In this document: piece by piece, positions 54,487 through 63,068 of the stretch
Position numbering within the stretch: the first letter of the stretch is position 1
How the letters are laid out: each line of letters starts with the position of its first letter
Assembly (NCBI RefSeq): GCF_003003795.1
Contig: NZ_PVWK01000097.1
Location: 62,001-126,000 of the forward strand
Reading direction: 5' to 3'
DNA from: Stenomitos frigidus ULC18
GTDB taxonomy: Bacteria; Cyanobacteriota; Cyanobacteriia; Leptolyngbyales; Leptolyngbyaceae
Length of the DNA stretch: 64,000 nt
Made by a program: the position numbers and the translations under genes
Notes under the pieces: generated by a model
What the model was told of the DNA's origin: nothing
Database searches by the model: none
The model's input: the letters and a program-made list of their open reading frames with translations, nothing else

Positions 54487-55476
54487 CTAAAGTTTCTTTA
54501 GCCAGATACTCCCACCTCTATTCTTCAAGCACAAGGGCATATCAGATTTAAATTTGTCTTCATGAAAATGCTCTAAAAAGGTGTTGAAGAGGCAAATTTC
54601 AAAAGCCGTATTATACTGCAAAAAAGCCCTCAATAGGTAATCTTCGTTCCAGGCTCGACCTTCATAAACCCAAGCTTTGGGATACTCAAATGGGTAGAAA
54701 ATGTCGTGAAAATGAATGTATACACCATTCTGAAGACTGGGCAGAAGCTTAAAAAAGATATAGTTCACATCACTATCTACCTTTGATACATGAGTGGAGT
54801 CTATGAACAGAATATCTCCTGCAGAGAGTGACTGAAATACATCAACGTCTATCTCTTGAAGCTTTCGAGGGATGATTTTAATACGCTCTCGATCTTCAGG
54901 TTTGATTAAAGATTCCAATAGCTGAGGGTAAGGGTCAATAAATGTGCAAGAGATATGATTGTTAAAGAAAACTTCGTTTGTATCAAGCATGACGCAGGAA
55001 GAGTACCCTGAACCAACCTCTATAATGCTCTTCGGCTGTACATGGCGGATCATACAGTGTAGAAAAATTCCGTCAGAATAAGAATAGCTAGAATTTTCGA
55101 AAAAGTATCTTAACCCGTCTTTTTTACTTTCTGTAAAGGGTTGGCTGTTGTAATATTCCTGCAATGCCTTAAGCAATTCGAGTTGTTTCGGTTCGTTTAA
55201 TGCAACCCCAGGAATAGAAGTGGGTACAATATGAAAAATCTCATTCGCTCTAGTCTTGATGTCATCAATAGATGGAATCGGAGAATAGAAGTGGCCCGGT
55301 GGAACCCATGTTTGCCACTCTTGTCCTTGTTCTTGTAGAGGCTGGCTTTCTACTTCAGGCGGCTGTTCCTTTGCCGCGAGTAATGCATCTCTCTCAATAA
55401 AAACCGCTTTAAGACGTGGCCAATGCTTAATTAGATTAAAGAGATAATCACTTGCCAACCCTCTGATGCTTTTCAA
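54487..55476 (-). CDS. Class I SAM-dependent methyltransferase of the glycan cluster
   Basis: Start is a TTG at 55474-55476 with AGGAG 9 bases upstream. The 329-aa protein has a Methyltransf_24-like core in the middle: SIIEVGSGYSSCVML (motif I), FIDPYPQLLESL and ILFIDSTHVSKVDSDVNYIFF, then HFHDIFYPFEYP. The N-terminal 90 residues are amphipathic and Glu/Gln-rich. It lacks the AMxxSKFW tail of its neighbours. It is the last gene of the minus-strand cluster and probably methylates a sugar or lipid-linked intermediate (inference). Confidence 0.85.
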   Translation of the reverse strand: MKSIRGLASDYLFNLIKHWPRLKAVFIERDALLAAKEQPPEVESQPLQEQGQEWQTWVPPGHFYSPIPSIDDIKTRANEIFHIVPTSIPGVALNEPKQLELLKALQEYYNSQPFTESKKDGLRYFFENSSYSYSDGIFLHCMIRHVQPKSIIEVGSGYSSCVMLDTNEVFFNNHISCTFIDPYPQLLESLIKPEDRERIKIIPRKLQEIDVDVFQSLSAGDILFIDSTHVSKVDSDVNYIFFKLLPSLQNGVYIHFHDIFYPFEYPKAWVYEGRAWNEDYLLRAFLQYNTAFEICLFNTFLEHFHEDKFKSDMPLCLKNRGGSIWLKKL

Positions 55477-55539
55477 GATGACCTGCTCCTCTAGCTATTT
55501 TCTGATGCTCTTTGGCTGTTATATCGAAGCTCTTTAATC

Positions 55540-56631
55540 TTACGCGCTTCGCTCTTTGAATTTAAATTTCTTTAATTTTAAGCATGGTTGTTCAACAAAA
55601 AACCAGCTGCCGATACTCAGAAGCAAGGTTAGGACAAAAGAAAGTATGAAATAGGCGAAAAAGCCATACTTATTGTATCCAAAAAAGGTTAATGTTTGCT
55701 GAATAGGAAAGGCGTAAATATAGAGCCCATACGAAAAATCTCCGTACTTGTCAAAGCTTGAAAACGGCAAATAAATGGCTGTGCAGAAAACAATATAGCT
55801 GAGTAATATAGGAGCTATTGTAGGATAATATTGATACTTAAGGCTTAAAATTAGAACAGACAGGGCAAATAAGAGTATCTTTAGATCGATCAGAATTTCG
55901 GGAGCATAAAGATAAAATACGGCACCTGATAGGAAGTAAACGGACAACTTAAGATTTTGAATATCTAAGAAATAAGGTGAGACTTTAGCCGCTACTCCCG
56001 GAATGACAATATCAAGCGCATAGAGCAGCCAAAAACTCACGAACAAGCCCAGAATAGCGAAACGCTGCTTGCTCAGAATGCCTAACCACCCCAAAATAGC
56101 AACAGCGAGATAGCATCTGAACTCGTAAATTAATGACCATAATGAACCATTAAAAGCTCCTGGAAAAGGCATGTCCTTTTTTAAGAGTTGATTGATATCG
56201 TATTGCCTCATTTCTAGGAAGAAGTTAACCTTAAAATAGTCCAGTGGATTTTCAGGCTGAAATTGAAAATAATTTTGAAGACTCCCGTATTTTGCAAAGT
56301 GAATGATAGGTGCAAAAGCTAAGATCGTCAAAAGCATACATACCCAAAAGCCTGGGAAGATTCGTAGAGAGCGATTCCACAAGAAACGCCAAAGGGCTTG
56401 AGATTGTACATAGCTGCGAGTAATTAAAAAACCACTGATGACGAAGAAGCAGCAAACAGCAATACCGCCATAACTCTCTTGCTTGCTCCCAAGCATCCCT
56501 TCTAATCCAAAGTTTCCAAGAGAATGGCAGTGTGAAAAAATCACTAAAACAGCAAGCATGAAGCGAAGAAATCCAAAGCTGTTTTTTTTAGGATTGAATG
56601 CTTTCTGTAAGGGAATAGAATCTTTCGACAT
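55540..56631 (-). CDS. Acyltransferase family 3 membrane protein (OafA/YrhL type)
   Basis: The 363-aa polytopic protein has about ten hydrophobic helices and the acyltransferase-3 signatures: FLRFMLAVLVIFSHCHSLGN with the conserved His early, RSLRIFPGFWVCML, and FNGSLWSLIYEFRCY with the conserved Glu. Such enzymes O-acetylate sugars of exopolysaccharide, O-antigen or peptidoglycan. The gene is more AT-rich than the rest of the window. It lies between the 58-codon frame and the terminal methyltransferase gene, supporting decoration of a surface glycan. Confidence 0.9.
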   Translation of the reverse strand: MSKDSIPLQKAFNPKKNSFGFLRFMLAVLVIFSHCHSLGNFGLEGMLGSKQESYGGIAVCCFFVISGFLITRSYVQSQALWRFLWNRSLRIFPGFWVCMLLTILAFAPIIHFAKYGSLQNYFQFQPENPLDYFKVNFFLEMRQYDINQLLKKDMPFPGAFNGSLWSLIYEFRCYLAVAILGWLGILSKQRFAILGLFVSFWLLYALDIVIPGVAAKVSPYFLDIQNLKLSVYFLSGAVFYLYAPEILIDLKILLFALSVLILSLKYQYYPTIAPILLSYIVFCTAIYLPFSSFDKYGDFSYGLYIYAFPIQQTLTFFGYNKYGFFAYFILSFVLTLLLSIGSWFFVEQPCLKLKKFKFKERSA

Positions 56632-56734
56632 AAAATTTAAAATTTTGAATGAGGTACGAATTTAGGATTTATTTACAGAGAGTTCGGGCTTGCTGATATT
56701 TTATGGCTATGAATTGAAATTGCAATTTCCTATT

Positions 56735-56911
56735 CTATTCACTCTTGAAGCTTGAGATTTTTAACCGAGTGAGCGATCGCTCTAACTTCAAGTACTTTCT
56801 AAATACTTTCTCATCTTGATGAATATTCCATGCATTAAAACTAAATATTGATGACATATAACTCCATAAAAAACAATTAAACGGTATACATCCCAGTAAG
56901 AATTTACTCAT
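56735..56911 (-). CDS. Small ORF overlapping the glycosyltransferase 3' end, unknown
   Basis: A 58-codon frame starts at an ATG overlapping the GT2 stop by 8 bp and encodes a Phe/Cys-rich start (MSKFLLGCIPFNCFLWSYM) and a basic end (KLERSLTRLKISSFKSE). No family is recognised. It may be a coupled small membrane protein, a fragment of a lost gene, or spurious. Confidence 0.3.
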   Translation of the reverse strand: MSKFLLGCIPFNCFLWSYMSSIFSFNAWNIHQDEKVFRKYLKLERSLTRLKISSFKSE

Positions 56912-57932
56912 GCTGTCCAAGACCAATTTTTCGATTGAAGCGAAACCACACATTTCTCATCCTCCAAAATTTACTGGTTTTCATCGCACCGATTTTTGCT
57001 TGAGATTGATCTAATTGAGCTTGCAGGGCATGAACTTGAGCCTGCGAAGCCTCAACCTTAGCCCGCATACTCTGAAGCTCAGTTTGGGATTGACTAATTA
57101 AAGTATTGAGAAAATCTAAGGTTCTCTTTTCAGTGCCTGGTAAGGGGAAGAAAATCAGGTCTCGCTTCAGTATCGAAATTTTTTCTCTTGCTATTCTCCA
57201 GCGTTCTTGCTTCTCAAAATTAAAAGTACCACTCAGCTCATCAGTAAAATTACTGGAGTTGCTTCCGTCTAGTCGAAAGCGATATTCACAAGTGACTTCG
57301 GGATAATACTTGGGCTCATGAGCGATCGCCAACTTAAGTAAAAAAGCATAATCCTCCAGAAGTGTGAATGATTCATCGAAGTGAACTACATCATCCTTGA
57401 CTCGGTAGCGATCAATGATGTAACTATGTAACGGAATGAAATTTTCAAACCATAGCTCTGGGTAAAAAAACTTGGGTTTTCGAAAGAAGAAGTGATGCGA
57501 CTGAATGTATAAATCACCCAACGCGTCAATCTCACAAAGTGTGCCTACAGTATCTGCATAAGCCCAAGCTGATGAATAATTCGCCTCCAACGTCTTTACT
57601 AAAGAGGCGATATGAGTGGGGTATAAAATATCATCGTCATCTAAAAAACCAATATATCTACCTGCAGCGGCTGCAATGCCCAAATTTAAATTCTTAGCAC
57701 GCTCATCTGAATTCGTGCAGTTCCTAACAGTTTTTATTGGCAAACCACGCAGGATATATGTCTTACAAAGTTCTGTTACCTGTGCAAAATAATCATCACT
57801 TTTAGACTGCACAACTACCACAGCTTCACATTGTGCATAAGTATTACAAAGAACGCTAAACAGTGCTTGATCTAAGAAATCAATTCGGTTGGGAACTGTG
57901 CGTATCACAATTGACGCTTTTACATTTTGCAT
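56904..57932 (-). CDS. GT2 glycosyltransferase with C-terminal coiled coil and SKFW tail
   Basis: The ATG at 57930-57932 has AGGTGG 8 bases upstream; a GTG four codons before it overlaps the previous gene. The 342-aa enzyme has a GT-A fold: ASIVIRTVPNRIDFL start, NLGIAAAAGRYIGFLDDDD (DxD metal site) and TLLEDYAFLLKLA. Residues about 275-315 are a Gln-rich coiled coil, followed by AMKTSKFWRMRNVWFRF. The same tail ends two other proteins of the cluster. It is likely cytoplasmic or membrane-associated through its basic tail, and acts in glycan assembly. Confidence 0.92.
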   Translation of the reverse strand: MQNVKASIVIRTVPNRIDFLDQALFSVLCNTYAQCEAVVVVQSKSDDYFAQVTELCKTYILRGLPIKTVRNCTNSDERAKNLNLGIAAAAGRYIGFLDDDDILYPTHIASLVKTLEANYSSAWAYADTVGTLCEIDALGDLYIQSHHFFFRKPKFFYPELWFENFIPLHSYIIDRYRVKDDVVHFDESFTLLEDYAFLLKLAIAHEPKYYPEVTCEYRFRLDGSNSSNFTDELSGTFNFEKQERWRIAREKISILKRDLIFFPLPGTEKRTLDFLNTLISQSQTELQSMRAKVEASQAQVHALQAQLDQSQAKIGAMKTSKFWRMRNVWFRFNRKIGLGQHE

Positions 57933-57937
57933 CAGAA

Positions 57938-58795
57938 CTACCACCTAGACGGAGAAAAGTATCTGCCGTGATTAAAGTCAATATAAGTAGGCACCATATC
58001 TAAAGGAATCTTCTTGAGATCAACAGAGCAAATTTTTTGTAGCTCTTCTTGGCTGACCAATTCTCGCAACCTCAAAAGCTCTTTCTGGGTCGCATCAATA
58101 TTCCCGTACTTTGCAGCTAATTTATAAGCAGAAATAGTCATCTCTAAGTCTTGACGAGAGATATTTCTATCTTCGCCAAAAACATAGTGATAGAAGAGAG
58201 CATTTGGGACTGTGTAGCATTGATAACCAAGCATCTGAGCACGCCATGAAAGATCAACGTCTTCGCAATACAAAAAGAAAGATTCGTCGAACCCATCTAG
58301 ACGCTCATAAACTGGAAACGGTATTAATAAGCAGCAGCCTGAGCACCACCCAGTGGCAAAAGTTTTTGGATCATAGATTTTCGGGTGCTCAATAGGAAAT
58401 TGCCTGGCCTCAAACAATCCTTGATTGTTGCGAGCTTGAGCAAATACAACAAGATTTTCAATCATTCGCTGATGAGGAATTCCATCTGGATTAGCACAAA
58501 GGTAATAATCCATCTCTCTATTCATTGCTTGAAGATTGCGAAATAGACAGTTGTGTCCTGCGCCAAAGCCAATATTTTCCCCTTGTTGGCTCACAGAAAC
58601 GGACAAATTGAGATCGTCTGCAATCTTTAAAACCTGCCTCAATTGTGAGCCCTGGCTATTATCAATAATCCCCAACTCAATACTGATTGGCAGAGAAGAT
58701 AGTAATTGCTCCTTAAAACCAAGCAAGCTTTTGTAAAGGAGATTTAGATCGTTTTTATACAATACGATGCCAATAGCGAGTTGGATTGTGCCCAT
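57938..58795 (-). CDS. GT2 glycosyltransferase (rhamnosyltransferase-like)
   Basis: The 285-aa GT2 protein begins MGTIQLAIGIVLYKND. It shows IELGIIDNSQGS, GENIGFGAGHN (nucleotide-sugar loop), YLCANPDG (metal site in reduced form) and the acceptor region FFLYCEDVDLSWRAQMLGY, typical of WbbL/rhamnosyltransferase-like enzymes. It has no SKFW tail. It sits 53 bp after the preceding GT2 gene, and its stop is 5 bp from the next ATG, so it is co-transcribed. Confidence 0.92.
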   Translation of the reverse strand: MGTIQLAIGIVLYKNDLNLLYKSLLGFKEQLLSSLPISIELGIIDNSQGSQLRQVLKIADDLNLSVSVSQQGENIGFGAGHNCLFRNLQAMNREMDYYLCANPDGIPHQRMIENLVVFAQARNNQGLFEARQFPIEHPKIYDPKTFATGWCSGCCLLIPFPVYERLDGFDESFFLYCEDVDLSWRAQMLGYQCYTVPNALFYHYVFGEDRNISRQDLEMTISAYKLAAKYGNIDATQKELLRLRELVSQEELQKICSVDLKKIPLDMVPTYIDFNHGRYFSPSRW

Positions 58796-58848
58796 ATGCT
58801 TTATTTTTTGTTAATACTGCGAAGCCTTGCTACTTGTTTGTATCTAGA

Positions 58849-59853
58849 TTATTCTCTATTGCTTGAGCCCCATCCTACACTTTGCTTTAGGTAAAACCAA
58901 GCTCCTCTCAGCTTCCAAAATTTGCTGTTTTCCATAGCAGTAATTCTTTGCTGAGCTTGCTCCAATTTAATCTGCACTTGTACCAATTGTGTCTGAGCCT
59001 GCTGGAGGTGCGTCTGCGTTTGCACCAGTTGCGCATCAGTCTGCGCTAAGGTTTTCTCTAGAGCATTCTTCTGTGTTGCTAGATTAGTGTTGGTTTCCTC
59101 TAAGTTACCAATACGCAACTCGCGATCGCCAATCATTTGAGCGAAGTTGGTACGGTAGAGGCTGGCATGTTTAGTGCAAATGTACTTTAATAGGCGACTT
59201 CGATTTTCGGGTAAAGCACACTTTGTCACCATCGAGTCTGCTCGTACTCGATAGTCATAGAGCACTTCCGGAACATAATGAAAGTTCCATCCACGCTCGA
59301 TCGCACTTAGCCAGAGATCCCAATCTTCTAAGCCAGCTATTGGCATATGGGGGTCATAGCCACCACAATCTTCCCACATAGACTTTCGGTAAACAGCACA
59401 GGCATCAATATAGTTGCTTAAAATGAGCTTGGAGACATCGAATTTTTCCGGCAATTGCCATATGCGCTCGACCTCACCAAACCACTCGGGCTTACCATAT
59501 ACAACACCAATGTCTGGATTTTGGTCAAGAACATCAATGCCCTTGAGAATATACTCAGTACGTATCTTATTATCTGCGTCTAAAGGTAATATGTAGCGCC
59601 CTGATGCTTTAGCGATACCGTTGTTCCGGGCATGAGCCAACCCCTGATTATCCTGATCAAGAATAAAATAATCTTGCTCTTTTAGATAACTTAAGAGGTT
59701 AACCGTTAACGGATCGTGAGAACCATCGTTGACAATGATGACCTCATAAACCGGATCGAGACAAGCCTGAATGCTGGATAGTGCTTCCAGCAGGTATTCG
59801 CCATGGTTATAACAAGGAATTATAATGGAGAGTGCAACCGATTTAGCTGACAT
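58849..59853 (-). CDS. GT2 glycosyltransferase with coiled coil and SKFW tail
   Basis: The 334-aa enzyme opens LSIIIPCYNHGEYLLEAL and has VIIVNDGSHD, NGIAKASGRYILPLDADN (DxD site) and GLEDWDLWLSA. From about residue 245 a heptad-rich coiled coil with TQTHLQQAQTQL repeats leads to AMENSKFWKLRGAWFYLKQ at the end. It probably adds a sugar to the same product as the neighbouring transferases. Family length without the tail is about 240, so the roughly 90-residue extension is an addition. Confidence 0.93.
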   Translation of the reverse strand: MSAKSVALSIIIPCYNHGEYLLEALSSIQACLDPVYEVIIVNDGSHDPLTVNLLSYLKEQDYFILDQDNQGLAHARNNGIAKASGRYILPLDADNKIRTEYILKGIDVLDQNPDIGVVYGKPEWFGEVERIWQLPEKFDVSKLILSNYIDACAVYRKSMWEDCGGYDPHMPIAGLEDWDLWLSAIERGWNFHYVPEVLYDYRVRADSMVTKCALPENRSRLLKYICTKHASLYRTNFAQMIGDRELRIGNLEETNTNLATQKNALEKTLAQTDAQLVQTQTHLQQAQTQLVQVQIKLEQAQQRITAMENSKFWKLRGAWFYLKQSVGWGSSNRE

Positions 59854-59978
59854 AGCAAGATATTGGATAGTTTAAGAGAATCTCCTAAAAACTAGCTGAA
59901 AGGCAATGCTTTCTTTGTGAATGACATTGTCATCCGGTAGACTTCTCAGCTAGCTTCTCAAGTAAATCGCTAGGTAAC

Positions 59979-61604
59979 TCAAGCAACTGTTCCAGTTTTA
60001 AGAAGCCGTTGTTTGAGCCGTAGCCAATAAGTACGTAAACGCCAGAACTTAGAGGTTTGCATGGCCGCGATTTCCTTCCGCGATTCTGAGAGGGCGTTCT
60101 GAACAACTATAAGCTCATTCTGCGCTGTTAACAGCGCAGAATGAGCAGCTTCGACTTCAGCCTTCATTTGAGACACTTGACCTTCCAGAGGTTCGGTATA
60201 GTAACCCAGACTGGCTTGATAGGTTTTAGGGTGTACCACTTCCAAGGGAAAGTGACCAGCGTCTGGATCGGGTTTGGGTAGGTGAGGATAATCTTCCAAT
60301 CGCTCAGACCTGACAAAGAGCAATGTATTTTGGATATACCAGGGTTGAACGTACTCGTTGGACCAGAGGCGATGACGCAAGCAATCGATCGCGACATAGC
60401 CATAGTGTTCAAAAAGTTTCACCCAGTAGCCCGTCCATTGTTCATTCAAGTGTCCCGTTCCACCTTGAAAGGGTATTGCCGCTGAAAACAAAACCACATC
60501 TGACAGCTCAATGAGAGACTCAATCAAGGTGTTTGCGGCCTCAGGGGGTAAATGCTCTGCAACTTCTAGAGATACTGCTAAGTCAAACCGCCGATCGAGT
60601 TTGAGTGGTTGGGTCAAATCCTTTGCCAAAAAGGTTTCGACAGGAATTTGCAGCTGGCTAGCGTTAACATAGTCGCCATCTATCCCTAAAGAATCTTGTA
60701 CGCCTAATTCCCGAAATACCGACAGCCAGGCACCGAGACCACAACCAACATCGACGACGCTTCGGGGTTGAAGCCATTCTAGAAGCATCGGTATGACTTG
60801 CCTCGCTGAACCTCGAGCCCCCTCTAAAAGCGAATCAAAAAACGCTTGGTCATATAAAGGGTTGGTTTGTTTAACAGTATCTAAAAGCATCGGTTGGCTC
60901 ATACTCTGTGATAGTAAAGACGCACTAAATTCTTCCCCTGGTTTCATAGCCGTAACTAGGTAGGTAAGGCAAAGTCGCCGTGTAGGAAAGGCTTGATCAA
61001 GCCACAAAGCAACTCGATTTAACGCTCCAATTCCGAACGAAGCAAAGCGTCGGTAGTTGGCTAGCCAGCTAGCATGATATTCATCAATCAACATTTGGAC
61101 TAAGACCGCAAAGAGCCCTTCCAACGGTTGAACCTTAACATCAATGTATCCAGCTTGTTCCAACAAGTATTGCAAACCGTACTCTGTATAACGGTAGAAA
61201 TCTACAGGCTCCTCGTGTAAGCCCCAAACCATCGGAACTGTTAAGATAAGATTGCCATTAGGCTTCAAGAGTCTGTAAGTTTCTTTGAGCATTCGGCTAG
61301 GGGTTTCTAAATGCTCTAACACTTGAGTCGAAAGGATCGTATCAACTGAGTGGTCGGCTAGCGGTACGTCGTAACAATCCGCGCAAATGTCAACGTTTTC
61401 CGCATATTGCCGATCAACGCAAAGATATTCATTCACGTGGGTCTTGAACAACGCTTCGTATCCACGCGAATGCCCACTACCAATGTCTACCATTCGCCCT
61501 TTTATAGAGGGAGCCAATTTTGCCAAAGCGGCAATAATTGTCGAACGAGCAATATAGTGTGGATCTTGAGGATGGGGGTGCAGGTAGTAGTGAAACCCTT
61601 GCAT
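59979..61604 (-). CDS. Tandem double SAM methyltransferase with coiled coil and SKFW tail
   Basis: Two class I methyltransferase domains are joined in 541 aa. Domain 1 (about 1-225) has MVDIGSGHSRGYEAL and STQVLEHLETP, then VPMVWGLHEEPVDFYRYTE. Domain 2 (about 255-420) has VVDVGCGLGAWLSVF and SLEVAEHLPPE. The end has a coiled coil and AMQTSKFWRLRTYWLRLKQ. It starts 12 bp after the TylF-type gene. It may transfer two methyl groups during glycan capping or modification (inference). Two domains in one chain plus this tail are unusual. Confidence 0.9.
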   Translation of the reverse strand: MQGFHYYLHPHPQDPHYIARSTIIAALAKLAPSIKGRMVDIGSGHSRGYEALFKTHVNEYLCVDRQYAENVDICADCYDVPLADHSVDTILSTQVLEHLETPSRMLKETYRLLKPNGNLILTVPMVWGLHEEPVDFYRYTEYGLQYLLEQAGYIDVKVQPLEGLFAVLVQMLIDEYHASWLANYRRFASFGIGALNRVALWLDQAFPTRRLCLTYLVTAMKPGEEFSASLLSQSMSQPMLLDTVKQTNPLYDQAFFDSLLEGARGSARQVIPMLLEWLQPRSVVDVGCGLGAWLSVFRELGVQDSLGIDGDYVNASQLQIPVETFLAKDLTQPLKLDRRFDLAVSLEVAEHLPPEAANTLIESLIELSDVVLFSAAIPFQGGTGHLNEQWTGYWVKLFEHYGYVAIDCLRHRLWSNEYVQPWYIQNTLLFVRSERLEDYPHLPKPDPDAGHFPLEVVHPKTYQASLGYYTEPLEGQVSQMKAEVEAAHSALLTAQNELIVVQNALSESRKEIAAMQTSKFWRLRTYWLRLKQRLLKTGTVA

Positions 61605-61616
61605 CAGTTTAAACTC

Positions 61617-62438
61617 TCAAGCCTCGCGATGAGCTTGTTTGATAATATAGGCTGACGAAAAGTCAGGAATTGATCGAATCCGATGGTTCAAACCATGCTT
61701 ACCTAAATACTCATGGACTGCAACCGCACAACCATCCCAGGCATAATAGTCATCAATGATGATAATACCCTTCTCAGAAACAAGTGGATATAGGTTTTCC
61801 AGACAGACTTTGGTTGACTCATACCAATCACCATCAAGCCGAAGAATGGCAATCTTCGTTTCGGGATAACGCTTCACAAATTCAGGTACAGTTGTCTCAA
61901 ACCACCCCTTGTAAAATTGCACTCTAGCGTCTAATAGGCCAAGCTGAGCGAAATTTTGCTGCACCACCTCCAGTGAAGCCGCACAGTTGTCGAAATACCA
62001 TGGGCTATCGACCGCTTGCTGCCAGCCTGCTGCCATAGGGCCATCGATTGGCTGTACTGGTGGTAGGCCTTCGTAACTGTCAAAGAGGTGAAGTAGCCGT
62101 TGTGAGTCTGGTTGCAGTGCCAGTTCAGCCAACTTAATCGCCGCTGCACAGCCACCCTTCCAAACGCCACATTCAACAAAATCTCCCTCAATTTGCTGGT
62201 CAAACAGGGACTGAACCGATCGAATCAGGAACTCTATGCCTGAATCTGGCACCATACTATAGGGACGAACCTTCTGAAGCACCGTCTGCATCACTGTCTC
62301 TTCAGCACTCTCAGCTGTGGGCGCTTCGAGAGCAGGCTCCTCAACTGCTGGCAGATTAACGGCAGGCTCAGCGATCGTGGGTGCCCTGTCAGCTTGAAGT
62401 ACGTTCCTCAAAAATTTTGGTAGATAAGCAAGTAGCAT
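61617..62438 (-). CDS. TylF/MycF-family O-methyltransferase
   Basis: The ATG at 62436-62438 is used; it lies inside the second copy of a 29-bp tandem duplication. After about 55 low-complexity residues (Pro/Ala/Glu), the 273-aa protein matches TylF-type sugar O-methyltransferases: GDFVECGVWKGGCAA (SAM site), LFDSYEGLPP and ILRLDGDWYESTKVCLENLYP, with the metal-binding IIIDDYYAWDGC. It probably methylates a deoxysugar. It is the first gene of the minus-strand glycan cluster. Confidence 0.92.
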   Translation of the reverse strand: MLLAYLPKFLRNVLQADRAPTIAEPAVNLPAVEEPALEAPTAESAEETVMQTVLQKVRPYSMVPDSGIEFLIRSVQSLFDQQIEGDFVECGVWKGGCAAAIKLAELALQPDSQRLLHLFDSYEGLPPVQPIDGPMAAGWQQAVDSPWYFDNCAASLEVVQQNFAQLGLLDARVQFYKGWFETTVPEFVKRYPETKIAILRLDGDWYESTKVCLENLYPLVSEKGIIIIDDYYAWDGCAVAVHEYLGKHGLNHRIRSIPDFSSAYIIKQAHREA

Positions 62439-62471
62439 CAATTTTTTGGTAGATAAGCAAGCAACAGTAGC
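62414..62471 (-). repeat. 29-bp tandem duplication across the TylF start codon
   Basis: TTGGTAGATAAGCAAG occurs at 62417 and again at 62446, with flanking bases also repeated. The coding-strand upstream copy reads LLAYLPKN and ends in TGATG, sharing bases with the real start. Confidence 0.85.
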
Positions 62472-63068
62472 AACCTAAGGAAGTTTTAAATTAGCCTTTC
62501 ACGGTTTCTCTTACAGTTGAGGCGCACTTTGAATAATTTCACAGGGACGATAACGTTAGCTTTGGTGAATCATACCTCGACAAGACATTATCTCTAAAGC
62601 TTCGCTAAATCAACCCCTAACTGGGCATTCTGCCCAGCCTTTCTACTTTTGCTTGAAATCAGATGCCAACTGTACGGTCACCACCGTCTGTTTTTTCAGT
62701 GCTAGCTTGAGCAAGCCTTAAAAATCGTTAACACCGTGAATGTATCGACCATTGCCGCTTACGTGATCGCTAGCTGCGTCTGCCCCGGCAAGTCGAAACG
62801 AAACGAGTACTCTGGCAACGTGTAACACCAACATCTGTGGACTGGCTGCAAGGCTAGAGCCTGCTATGAGGTGTTGTTGCGGGACATCCAACCTGGGCTG
62901 TAAGGTGTCGTCTTAAGCCTAATCTGGGCATATTGGGGGAGCATGCTTGCCGCGATCGCTCCCCCAGGCGATCCTGCTTGAACGGACGAAAAGCTGGATT
63001 ATACTGGCACCAAGGGTATTGTCGCTCCTTCTTATCCCTCATTCTTGTTTCTCTCCAACGCACCAACG
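62472..63068. other. Divergent intergenic region
   Basis: About 600 bases with no gene that I can support between the glycan cluster and the final signalling gene. A minus-strand frame at 62854-63066 has no family character. Promoters for both directions should be here. Confidence 0.5.
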
